A stretch of DNA of 7,439 nt, taken from assembly GCA_027483425.1 (NCBI GenBank), contig JAIXUR010000276.1, positions 1 to 7,439 on the forward strand, read 5' to 3'. Shown one piece after another: positions 1 through 5,448 of this stretch. How positions within the stretch are numbered: position 1 is the first letter of the stretch; each line of letters begins with the position of its first letter. The notes beneath the pieces were generated by a model. It searched no databases and had not been told where the DNA came from. It worked only from the letters and a program-made list of their open reading frames with translations. Both the position numbers and the translations under genes were made by a program. This DNA is from Cyanobacteriota bacterium. GTDB taxonomy: Bacteria; Cyanobacteriota; Cyanobacteriia; Phormidesmidales; Phormidesmidaceae.

Positions 1-1
1 C

Positions 2-319
2 CCAATAGATGAAATTTCAGTTGGTAAAATTCGGTACATGGGAGGGCTATGGAACGCAAGAATATTTCCACTTTTGGATCATGGCAAAATTGAGTCGATA
101 TTTCCTGGAGACGAAGTTTCTGTAGTCGCTAGAGAGGGTAATGTCTGCCTGGTCTTACCCATTCACTTGGCACATTCAGATTTATTCAATAAGAGCAGAG
201 AGAGAATAGAAGGTAATCTCAAAAAAAAGCAGGCTAAAAATTATAAAGCACCTGAACATAAGAATCCTCCTAGTGGTGTCTGGAATTTCTTATCTCATGC
301 TTTTAAGCCATTTTCTTGA
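2..319 (+). CDS. NfeD-like OB-fold domain protein, 3' end only
   Basis: The reading frame is open from base 2 to the TGA at 317-319, so the true start lies before the window; the ATG at 38 is probably internal. Residues just before and after that ATG read VGKIRYMGGLWNAR, then a variable stretch, then FPGDEVSVVAREGNVCLVLP. This is the pattern of the C-terminal OB-fold of NfeD-family proteins: a G-x-V/I-x-x-x-G-x-x-W-x-A-R strand followed by an I-x-x-G-x-x-V-x-V-V-x-x-x-G-x-x-L-x-V-x-P strand pair. NfeD proteins are usually membrane-anchored and associated with stomatin/SPFH proteins; any anchor here would be upstream and unseen. After the fold comes an unusual Lys/Arg-rich tail of about 45 residues ending in SHAFKPFS, not typical of the family. 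Codon use is AT-rich, unlike every other gene in the window, which suggests recent acquisition. The family call rests on motif recognition only. Confidence 0.55.
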   Translation, partial: PIDEISVGKIRYMGGLWNARIFPLLDHGKIESIFPGDEVSVVAREGNVCLVLPIHLAHSDLFNKSRERIEGNLKKKQAKNYKAPEHKNPPSGVWNFLSHAFKPFS

Positions 320-473
320 TTAGTGAAGTGATAAGGCTATTCATTCCAGTTTTTTTAAGACTATAATCTCTCTTTTTGACAGCTTTATACAATCCGCCAA
401 GTTCTACCAAGACTCATAAGTAGGCAGGACGAATAAAGTTCAAGATGGGTAGACTATCCACAACCGCTATCAA

Positions 474-590
474 TCAAAGCTTTGGACAATTATGAAGAAT
501 AAAGATCTGCGATTTGTCTGCTTCGTTGCCTTTGAGGTGCGTCTGGAAAAATTGGGCAAATGCTTGCAGACATTGAGCAGTGGTAGTCAT
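474..590 (-). pseudogene. Possible N-terminal remnant of a restriction-modification DNA methylase
   Basis: On the minus strand an ATG at 590-588 opens a 38-codon frame ending at TGA (476-474). Its first 30 residues, MTTTAQCLQAFAQFFQTHLK then GNEADKSQIF, resemble the start of class I SAM-dependent DNA methylases of cyanobacterial restriction-modification systems. From memory those begin with an LQAFA-x-x-F/Y-Q-x-H pattern followed by G-(D/N)-E and SQIF-L-D-R-x-F-Q-A-F-G. Here the resemblance stops after SQIF (near base 500), the sequence continues ILHNCPKL, and a stop follows. The simplest reading is a deletion or insertion junction that removed the rest of the gene, leaving the 5' end. No clear ribosome binding site is visible. 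The piece is short and the family match is from memory, so it could also be chance. Confidence 0.33.
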
Positions 591-700
591 GGGGTATTGG
601 TAGGCCGTGCCCGTATACAAGGATCTTTTCCTTTTCTCAACCCTTAGCCACAGAACCCGGAAGCCGCCGGGATTTAACCTAAACCTTAACTATCACGGCT

Positions 701-745
701 TTTGGTTGGCCGACTTAAACCGGCCCAGGCCAAAGTCTCGTTTTT
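701..745 (+). terminator. Candidate stem-loop with T-run
   Basis: Two stem segments, TTTGG (701-705) with CCAAA (730-734) and GGCCG (708-712) with CGGCC (721-725), enclose an 8-base loop with a small internal loop between them. A TTTTT run follows at 741-745. The form fits a weak rho-independent terminator on the plus strand, but the nearest plus-strand gene ends almost 400 bases upstream, so its owner is unknown. Confidence 0.2.
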
Positions 746-967
746 GCTGGTGCTTAGTTTTGCGCCCCGTCACCCGCTGCCACCACATCCGAAAGCTCGA
801 CGGCTGCATAGAGCGCCGCATAATTGCAATCCACCCACTTCCCCCCTGAGAGCCCCAACCTCACCCTGGGTATCCTCAAACCACAGTTAGTTGAAGCAAT
901 GACCCCAGCCATAGCACGGGTAGATCGGCTGGCCTGGGTACGCGGTATCAGTGCATTGCCAGCATAG

Positions 968-1714
968 GTGCAGATTTTGAACCATTTGAACGGCACTGGT
1001 CGTCACCAGCAGATCCCTGACCTAGGGACTCAGGTATTGTTGGCCTATGCTGCCGCTGAGGGGCCGCAGGGGCAGGGCGCAAGGGACGAGCCTACGGCCC
1101 TGGCCTTGGCGGCCCTGCGCCAGCTCTTAGCCCAAGCCCAGATCACCTATTGGGAATGCCCGCGCCCCTGGCCCGCTACCGTCAACCCAGAAGCCGCACT
1201 TTCTCGGGCCACCGAGGCCTGCGACAACTACCTGCTGGTGCTGTCGCCCCGATCGCTGACCGATACCCTGTGTCTGCAAGGGCTACTGTTTGCCGTCAGC
1301 CTAAACAAGCGCATTGTGCTGGTGCTAGTTGAAACTGTGCCCATTGACCGTTTGCCAGAGCCTCTACAGACCCTGAAGATCATCGATTTTCGGGCAGCCG
1401 GTCGATCCCTGGCCTCCAGCCCAGCGGGGCAACTGCTGCAAACTCTGCACCACGAGGCCGACTACCACCGCACCCACACCCAGCTCTTGGTCAAAGCCCT
1501 CCAGTGGGAGCGGCAGTTGCGCGATCCGGCCCTGCTGCTGCAAAAGCCGGAATTGGCCCAATTTCAGCATTGGCTACGGATCGCCAACGGGCGATCGCCC
1601 CATCGGCCGATTCAGCTCCAGCGGCTGTACGTCGCCGAGAGTGAGCGCGATCGCAGGCCGCCGGGCTCTCCCGCCGCCGAGGAGCCCAGCTGGCTCCAGC
1701 GCTGGCTCGGGTGA
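968..1714 (+). CDS. Stand-alone TIR-domain protein with degenerate catalytic site
   Basis: This 248-residue protein matches the cyanobacterial TIR type usually fused to WD40 or membrane segments. TIR folds carry signalling or NAD-cleaving activity in immunity. Strand A is QVLLAYA (residues 22-28), in place of the usual F-I-S-Y-S. The C/D region is DNYLLVLSPRSLTDTLCLQG (86-105), followed by NKRIVLVLVE (113-122). The family-specific helical extension follows, with HRTHTQLLVKALQWER (167-182), RDPALLL and a HWL...IQLQRLYVAES segment (201-225). The protein ends in a Trp-rich tail SWLQRWLG where relatives normally continue. At residue 105 a glycine (GGG, 1280-1282) stands where NAD-cleaving TIRs have the catalytic Glu of the C-x-x-E helix. 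The box-1 Asp and box-2 Asp are also absent. The GTG start directly follows an in-frame TAG (965-967); TTG at 977 or 986 are alternatives, and no clear Shine-Dalgarno is visible. It is convergent with trpF, 33 bases apart. Confidence 0.8.
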   Translation: MQILNHLNGTGRHQQIPDLGTQVLLAYAAAEGPQGQGARDEPTALALAALRQLLAQAQITYWECPRPWPATVNPEAALSRATEACDNYLLVLSPRSLTDTLCLQGLLFAVSLNKRIVLVLVETVPIDRLPEPLQTLKIIDFRAAGRSLASSPAGQLLQTLHHEADYHRTHTQLLVKALQWERQLRDPALLLQKPELAQFQHWLRIANGRSPHRPIQLQRLYVAESERDRRPPGSPAAEEPSWLQRWLG

Positions 1715-1747
1715 GCGATCGCGGGTCGGCCCCTGGTCAGGCCCTGG

Positions 1748-2416
1748 TTAGAGTTGAGGCTCGCGCCCTAGCCAGGGCTGCAATTGTTCAAAGAGACGTG
1801 CTACCAGCTCTAGATTCTTAACCCCAGGCCGTTGCTCTACACCGCTGGAGAGGTCGATGCCGTCAGGGCCGTCGGGCTGTAGGGCGGTGAGGGCCGTGGG
1901 TACATTTTCTGGCGTTAGCCCCCCGGCCAGGAGCCAGGGGCAGGGCGGCTTAAACGACACCAGCCCATCCCAGTCGAGGGTGAGGCCCGTGCCGCCCAGG
2001 TGCTGAGGGTGGTAGGCATCCAGCAGGAGAGTGTCGACGTAGGGGGCATAGCCAATGGCGCGGGCTAGATCGTCAGCGGTGCGCACGCGAATGGCTTTGA
2101 TCAGGGCGATCGCGGGAAGTTCGGCCCGCAACTGCTGGCACTGTTCCCAGGTTTCTTGACCGTGGAGCTGCACATGGCTGAGGCGAGCCTGGCGAGCAAC
2201 GGCGCAAATTTCCGAGCGCGGTGCGTCGGCAAACACCCCCACGGTACCCACCCCCACCCCAGCGGTATCGAGGGCCTGGGTAATGGCCGCCAAGGCCTCG
2301 GGCACCAGGTAGCGGGGCGACTGGGGCACGCAGATAAAGCCGAGGTGGGTGGCACCGTGGCCAGCGATCGCCAGGGCCTGATCGACCTCGGTAATGCCGC
2401 AGATCTTGACCCGCAT
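1748..2416 (-). CDS. trpF: Phosphoribosylanthranilate isomerase
   Basis: TrpF converts N-(5-phosphoribosyl)anthranilate to the carboxyphenylamino-deoxyribulose phosphate in tryptophan synthesis (cytosolic TIM barrel, Amadori rearrangement). The N-terminus MRVKICGIT holds the general-base Cys at residue 6. VQLHG follows in mid-barrel. LLLDAYHPQHLGGTG holds the general-acid Asp (residue 133 from this start) and the GGTG loop. Phosphate-binding segments are LAGGLTPENV and DLSSGVEQRPGVKN. Its 222 residues are normal for the family. I chose the ATG at 2416 because the family starts at M-x-VKICG; it is preceded by a weak TAGAG five bases away. An upstream in-frame ATG at 2434 would add MFNRVN but lacks a ribosome binding site. 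The gene stands alone, as trp genes are often dispersed in cyanobacteria, and is divergent from psaK with a shared 150-base upstream region. It contains HIP1 sites at 2106 and 2364. Confidence 0.95.
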   Translation of the reverse strand: MRVKICGITEVDQALAIAGHGATHLGFICVPQSPRYLVPEALAAITQALDTAGVGVGTVGVFADAPRSEICAVARQARLSHVQLHGQETWEQCQQLRAELPAIALIKAIRVRTADDLARAIGYAPYVDTLLLDAYHPQHLGGTGLTLDWDGLVSFKPPCPWLLAGGLTPENVPTALTALQPDGPDGIDLSSGVEQRPGVKNLELVARLFEQLQPWLGREPQL

Positions 2417-2461
2417 GTTAACTCTATTGAACATTCTGTCGAGGGGGTACCGGGAGATTTT

Positions 2462-2467
2462 TATAAT
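2462..2467 (+). promoter_or_regulatory. Candidate -10 element in the trpF/psaK divergent region
   Basis: A perfect TATAAT lies in the intergenic region about 100 bases before psaK. No TTGACA-like -35 is present at 16-18 bases upstream. Read on the other strand, the overlapping TATAAA (2464-2459) could equally serve trpF. Closer to psaK lies an AT-rich patch with TTTAA repeats and the palindrome GTTTAAAC (2536-2548). Which of these is used cannot be told from sequence. Confidence 0.3.
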
Positions 2468-2553
2468 CCATAGTGGTTAATCGGCTTGGCCCTGGGCCGT
2501 CGGTGTGGCCATGCTTTAAATTCTGCCTCTCAACATTTAAGTTTAAACCTCTA

Positions 2554-2560
2554 GCGGAGA
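2554..2560 (+). promoter_or_regulatory. Ribosome binding site of psaK
   Basis: GCGGAGA lies 7 bases before the GTG at 2568 and supports that codon as the start, even though it is not ATG. Confidence 0.55.
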
Positions 2561-2567
2561 CATAACA

Positions 2568-2840
2568 GTGCTGCTTTCTAACCTACTGCTGACCTATACC
2601 GTGCCTACCACTCCGGAGTGGTCGTTCAAAGTGGCGCTGATTATGATCACCTGCAACCTGTTTGTCCTGGCCATTGGCAAGTACGCCATCCAAAAGCCTG
2701 GAATTGGCCCGGCGCTGCCGGTGAGCCTGCCCATGGTGTTTGAGGGTTTTGGCTTGGCCGAGCTGCTGGCGATCGCCAGCCTGGGCCACATTTTGGGCGC
2801 TGGTATGATCCTCGGCCTGGGCAATGCCGGACTGCTCTAG
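2568..2840 (+). CDS. psaK: Photosystem I reaction centre subunit PsaK
   Basis: PsaK is a small two-helix thylakoid membrane subunit at the edge of the PSI core that binds chlorophyll and is involved in energy transfer from antenna complexes. The 90-residue length is normal. After a short N-terminal leader (about residues 1-12, typical of cyanobacterial PsaK and likely removed), TTPEWSFKVALIMITCN enters helix 1 (about 19-38, ending AIGKYAIQ). A Pro/Gly-rich loop follows (43-56). Then GFGLAELLAIASLGHILGAG (60-79) forms helix 2, matching the PsaG/PsaK signature with its conserved G-H pair. The start is GTG with a good GCGGAGA site seven bases upstream. It is followed by two inverted repeats (2860-2883 and 2927-2978), consistent with a highly expressed gene ending in structured RNA. 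The HIP1 site at 2769-2776 lies inside helix 2. Confidence 0.96.
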   Translation: MLLSNLLLTYTVPTTPEWSFKVALIMITCNLFVLAIGKYAIQKPGIGPALPVSLPMVFEGFGLAELLAIASLGHILGAGMILGLGNAGLL

Positions 2841-2859
2841 ACGGCAACCATGGCCCCGC

Positions 2860-2883
2860 CCAACCGGTGCCTAGGCCGGTTGG
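2860..2883 (+). terminator. Inverted repeat downstream of psaK
   Basis: CCAACCGG (2860-2867) and CCGGTTGG (2876-2883) are perfect 8-base arms around an 8-base loop, starting 20 bases after the psaK stop. No T-run follows, so it may stabilise or end the psaK mRNA without being a classical intrinsic terminator. Confidence 0.4.
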
Positions 2884-2926
2884 CCAGGACGGTTACCTAA
2901 ATCGATTGATAGAATAAAGCCAGAGA

Positions 2927-2978
2927 CCAGACCCAAGTCCCCCGGAATTCCTGAGAATTTCCTCGGACATGGGTCTGG
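2927..2978. promoter_or_regulatory. Long nested hairpin between psaK and the protease gene
   Basis: The outer arms CCAGACCCAAGTCC (2927-2940) and GGACATGGGTCTGG (2965-2978) pair at 13 of 14 positions. Inside, GGAATTC (2944-2950) pairs with GAATTTCC (2955-2962) with one bulged T around a CTGA loop. The element ends 35 bases before the protease ATG and lies 86 bases after psaK. A TAGAAT sequence at 2910-2915 could be a -10 placing the hairpin at the very 5' end of the protease mRNA, but no -35 supports it. No T-run follows. It may be a terminator or stabiliser for psaK, a 5' leader structure, or a DNA operator. Confidence 0.5.
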
Positions 2979-3013
2979 ATTGGTATTTAGATGGCGTTCA
3001 TGGGGTCTAGGCA

Positions 3014-4225
3014 ATGCAATCCAGCTGGCGTATTGGGGCTATTTTGGGGATTCCCCTCTTTATCGATAGCTCCTGGTTTATTATCTTGCTGCTGGTGACG
3101 GTGTCCTACGGACTAGAGCCGAGCTGGCACTCGGCCTGGGGCAACCTGGCCTGGGTGATGGGGTTTGCCCTGGCGCTGCTGCTGTTTGCCTCGGTGCTGC
3201 TCCACGAGCTGGGCCACAGCCTGGCGGCTAAGTTTCAGGGCATTGCGGTCAACTCGATCACGCTGTTTTTATTTGGCGGCATTGCCGCCATCGACAAAGA
3301 GTCGAAAACCCCTGGAGATGCGCTGAAGGTGGCGATCGCAGGCCCCCTGGTCAGCTTTGGCCTGTTTATAGTGCTCACCGCCATCTCCCAAATCCCCGCT
3401 CTGCCCACCCCAGTGGGGGTGATTACCAGCAGCGTGGCCCAGATCAACCTGGTGCTGACCCTGTTTAATCTAATTCCGGGCCTGCCCTTAGATGGCGGCC
3501 AGGTGCTCAAAGCCCTGGTCTGGAAAGTCACCAATAGCCGGATCAAGGGCATTCGCTGGGCGGCCCGTTCGGGTCAATTGCTGGGCTGGCTGGCGATTAC
3601 CTTTGGGCTGGTCATGGCCGTGTTTTACCAGGCATTTTCAGGTTTTTGGATTGCCGCCATTGGCTGGTTTGCCCTGCGCAACGCCGCTGGCTACAACCAG
3701 ATCACCAACCTGCAAGAGGCCATGCTGGCCCTCACCGCCGCCGATGCCATGGCCCGCGATTTTCGGGTAGTCGACGCGACGATGTCGCTGCGGCAGTTTG
3801 CCGATACCTACCTGCTCGACGAAAACCGCGCTCCGGTGTACTTTGCCGCCTCTGACGGGCGCTACCGGGGCCTGGTCAGCATCGAAGACATGCGTGACAT
3901 CGAGCGCAGCCAGTGGGAAACGACTCCCCTCAGCCAGATTGCCCAGCCCCTCCTCGACATTCCGTCGGTGCGGGAGGGCACGTCCCTCACGGAAGCCATT
4001 GACCAGCTCGAAGCGGCGCAACGGCCTCAGATCACGGTGCTGACCCCAGCCGATGCCGTGGCCGGCACCATCGATCGGGGCGATGTGGTCAGGGCGATCG
4101 CCGATCGCCTAGGCCTGCGCGTTTCCCCCGCGATGATTCAACGCATTAAAGACGATGGCCAATACCCGCCGGGGCTACAACTGCCCTCGATCGCAAAGTC
4201 CGTGATTGAAGAGGCCAGAGCCTGA
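3014..4225 (+). CDS. M50 site-2 protease family membrane metalloprotease with CBS domains
   Basis: This is an intramembrane zinc protease of the SpoIVFB/Rip-like branch with a C-terminal CBS module, acting in the cytoplasmic or thylakoid membrane; its natural substrate is not known from sequence. The N-terminus MQSSWRIGAILGIPLFIDSS is characteristic of cyanobacterial members. TM helices lie at about 20-35 and 45-62, with HELGH at 64-68 as zinc ligands and catalytic Glu. Further helices follow at about 105-125, then NLIPGLPLDGG (152-162) with the third zinc ligand Asp160, and helices at about 188-222. Residues 240-366 form a CBS pair (TAADAMARDFRVVD..., then LLDIPSVREGTSLTEAIDQL...); such modules often bind adenine nucleotides. 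All catalytic residues are present and 403 residues is typical. The start is ATG 3014; upstream ATGs at 2991 and 3000 are in other frames. Only a weak AGG precedes it. It lies 173 bases after psaK, same strand, probably with its own transcript. Confidence 0.93.
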   Translation: MQSSWRIGAILGIPLFIDSSWFIILLLVTVSYGLEPSWHSAWGNLAWVMGFALALLLFASVLLHELGHSLAAKFQGIAVNSITLFLFGGIAAIDKESKTPGDALKVAIAGPLVSFGLFIVLTAISQIPALPTPVGVITSSVAQINLVLTLFNLIPGLPLDGGQVLKALVWKVTNSRIKGIRWAARSGQLLGWLAITFGLVMAVFYQAFSGFWIAAIGWFALRNAAGYNQITNLQEAMLALTAADAMARDFRVVDATMSLRQFADTYLLDENRAPVYFAASDGRYRGLVSIEDMRDIERSQWETTPLSQIAQPLLDIPSVREGTSLTEAIDQLEAAQRPQITVLTPADAVAGTIDRGDVVRAIADRLGLRVSPAMIQRIKDDGQYPPGLQLPSIAKSVIEEARA

Positions 4226-4271
4226 CGAGGGTAAGGTGAGGATATTTTTAGTCAAGAAAAGATCCCCAGGT

Positions 4272-4294
4272 AGGGGCGCAGGGCCTGCGCCCTT
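4272..4294. terminator. GC-rich hairpin in convergent gap
   Basis: GGGCGCAGG (4274-4282) and CCTGCGCCC (4284-4292) are perfect complementary arms, extendable outward by a G-T and an A-T pair; in RNA the loop would be about five bases. It lies 46 bases past the protease stop and before the convergent YbjN gene, so it may serve both as terminator. No T-run is present on either side. Confidence 0.45.
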
Positions 4295-4300
4295 GAGGGT

Positions 4301-4327
4301 CAGCAAAATACTGCGGTATTTTCGCTG
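4301..4327. terminator. Hairpin with UNCG-type loop in convergent gap
   Basis: CAGCAAAATAC (4301-4311) pairs with GTATTTT-C-GCTG (4316-4327) over 11 pairs with a single bulged C. The loop TGCG closed by C-G fits the very stable UNCG tetraloop class when read on the plus strand. It follows the previous hairpin after 6 bases and ends 26 bases from the YbjN stop. It is probably part of a terminator for the plus-strand protease transcript, possibly bidirectional. Confidence 0.45.
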
Positions 4328-4353
4328 CCAAAATTGTCCTTAAACCCTTCTCC

Positions 4354-4824
4354 CTAACCCATCCCAAATTCGGCGACCAAGGACTCATCCGAGTCATCGG
4401 CAATGGTGGCCACAATGGTCATCAACCGGGAGATCTCGGCGGCAGAAATATCCTTGAGAATGCGGCTCGAAATCACCAGCACTTGATCCCCGGAGATACC
4501 AAAGCGGGCCTCTAGGGTTTCGTTACAGTTCTTTTCAAGCAGTTGCTTCATCAGCCGAGGCTCGTCCTTGGCCGGTAGCCTCAGCACGGGCGACCAGGCC
4601 GTCAAGGTATCGGCCTCGGTTTCGCCGGTTAGCTGGGCGTACACCTCGACACTGCCGTACTTAAACCGCCACAGGTGGCCTTCATCACTCTGGCTCACCA
4701 TTGCCCCCTCCCCCTGATCGAGGCTCGAGATCACGGCCTCAATGGTGTCCACGTAGGACACCAGCTCATCCTCAGCGGACGAGGTGGAGTAGGACAAATC
4801 CATATCTATTGCGTCACTAGCCAT
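4354..4824 (-). CDS. YbjN-domain protein
   Basis: A soluble acidic 156-residue protein resembling the YbjN family, which has a fold like type III secretion chaperones and is widespread in cyanobacteria with no settled biochemical role. The first 20 residues are Ser/Asp-rich and probably disordered. The domain runs from about residue 25 (YVDTIEAVISSLDQ), through HLWRFKYGSVEVYAQLT, LTAWSPVLRLPA and the helix LMKQLLEKNCNETLEARFGI, to VLVISSRILKDISAAEISRL and a final helix. No catalytic motif, signal peptide or membrane segment is visible. The ATG at 4824 is preceded by AGGGA six bases upstream, supporting this start. It is convergent with the protease gene across two hairpins. The 204 bases upstream (4825-5028) separate it from the DUF2809 gene on the same strand and probably hold its promoter, though I see no clear -10/-35 pair. 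Confidence 0.82.
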   Translation of the reverse strand: MASDAIDMDLSYSTSSAEDELVSYVDTIEAVISSLDQGEGAMVSQSDEGHLWRFKYGSVEVYAQLTGETEADTLTAWSPVLRLPAKDEPRLMKQLLEKNCNETLEARFGISGDQVLVISSRILKDISAAEISRLMTIVATIADDSDESLVAEFGMG

Positions 4825-5028
4825 AACAGATCCCTGGTAGCTATTGCTGAATCAACCCATGGCAAGGCCAGACTAGGGCGGGGCGATCGTGCCTAAACCG
4901 TCCGAAGGTGAAGACGGGCCGTCCATCACCGTCAACCCTGCCGTGGCCCTTGCTCAACCATCCCAACTGTAGCCCTTAGCGCTATCGCTGACTATCCCCC
5001 GGATAGATGTCTAGCCAACCCACCCAGA

Positions 5029-5448
5029 CTACCGCACCCGGTATCGTGCCTGCAGCCACCGCAGCCCCAGCCAGCCCAGCCCGGCCCCGATTAGGTAATA
5101 CCCAAAGTCAGAGGGGCTAAAGGTGCTGCCCAACACCAGTCGCCCCGGCAGGGTGGCCCGCACGGCCTGGAGCCAGTCTGGCTGCCAAAGCTGCAAAACC
5201 TCCAGCAGACAGGTGGTTCCCAACACCCCCAGGGCTACCCAGCCAGGGGCCAGGCGCGGCCAAATCAACGCCACCAGCGCCATGAACAAAATAACGTAGG
5301 GAACACCGCCAAAGGAGTTGTTGAGCCAGCTACGCCCTGGCCCTGGGTAAAACTTGCCGAGGGTGCCCAACAGGGTGATGGCCCCAAAGCTCCAGAGCAA
5401 CACCCGGCGATAGGCTCCCAGGGAGCCCGAAAACAGCTTGAGAGTCAT
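5029..5448 (-). CDS. DUF2809 family integral membrane protein
   Basis: A 139-residue membrane protein of unknown function. It carries the three landmarks I associate with DUF2809 (a VanZ-like small family): GKFYPGPGRSWLNNSFGG (31-48), TTCLLEVLQLWQPDWL (78-93) followed by RATLPGRLVLGSTFS, and DFGYYLIGAGLGW (114-126). About four hydrophobic helices can be seen: residues 15-30, 48-64, 70-87 and 116-132. The N- and C-termini are basic, suggesting cytoplasmic ends. Its ATG (5448-5446) overlaps the TGA of the upstream HD-GYP-like gene (ATGA), so translation is probably coupled and the two proteins made together. No separate ribosome binding site is obvious. The partner hints at a membrane complex, but that is inference. 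Confidence 0.75.
   Translation of the reverse strand: MTLKLFSGSLGAYRRVLLWSFGAITLLGTLGKFYPGPGRSWLNNSFGGVPYVILFMALVALIWPRLAPGWVALGVLGTTCLLEVLQLWQPDWLQAVRATLPGRLVLGSTFSPSDFGYYLIGAGLGWLGLRWLQARYRVR

Larger units (their letters stand above)
320..967. other. Gene-poor region between the NfeD-like gene and the TIR gene
   Basis: This 648-base stretch holds no convincing complete gene. The left part (to about 600) is AT-rich like the preceding gene; the right part drifts towards the GC content of the rest of the window. It contains a short minus-strand coding remnant at 474-590, a T7 run at 350-356 without a clear stem before it, and a stem-loop followed by T5 at 701-745. A TTGACA-like hexamer lies at 376-381, but the only TACAAT-like sequence near it is six bases away, too close for a normal promoter. 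Several open frames of 60-80 codons exist between 600 and 1000 on both strands, but they overlap one another, have no family resemblance, and read as chance frames. No HIP1 octamer occurs here. No tRNA or CRISPR pattern was seen. Confidence 0.5.

Noticed and set aside
376..393. TTGACA followed by TACAAT as a promoter
   Set aside because: The spacer is only about six bases, far too short for a sigma-70 type promoter.
607..996. Overlapping open frames of 62-80 codons on both strands
   Set aside because: They overlap each other, lack ribosome binding sites and show no recognisable family; composition alone explains them.
2101..2473. Frames overlapping trpF on both strands
   Set aside because: TrpF is supported by full-length motif conservation; the others have none.
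3235..4043. Several long frames antisense to or out of phase with the protease gene
   Set aside because: They are shadows of the clearly conserved M50 protease coding frame.
4889..4975. 28-codon frame starting at GTG upstream of the YbjN gene
   Set aside because: It is too short, has no ribosome binding site, and an upstream stop makes it an isolated chance frame.
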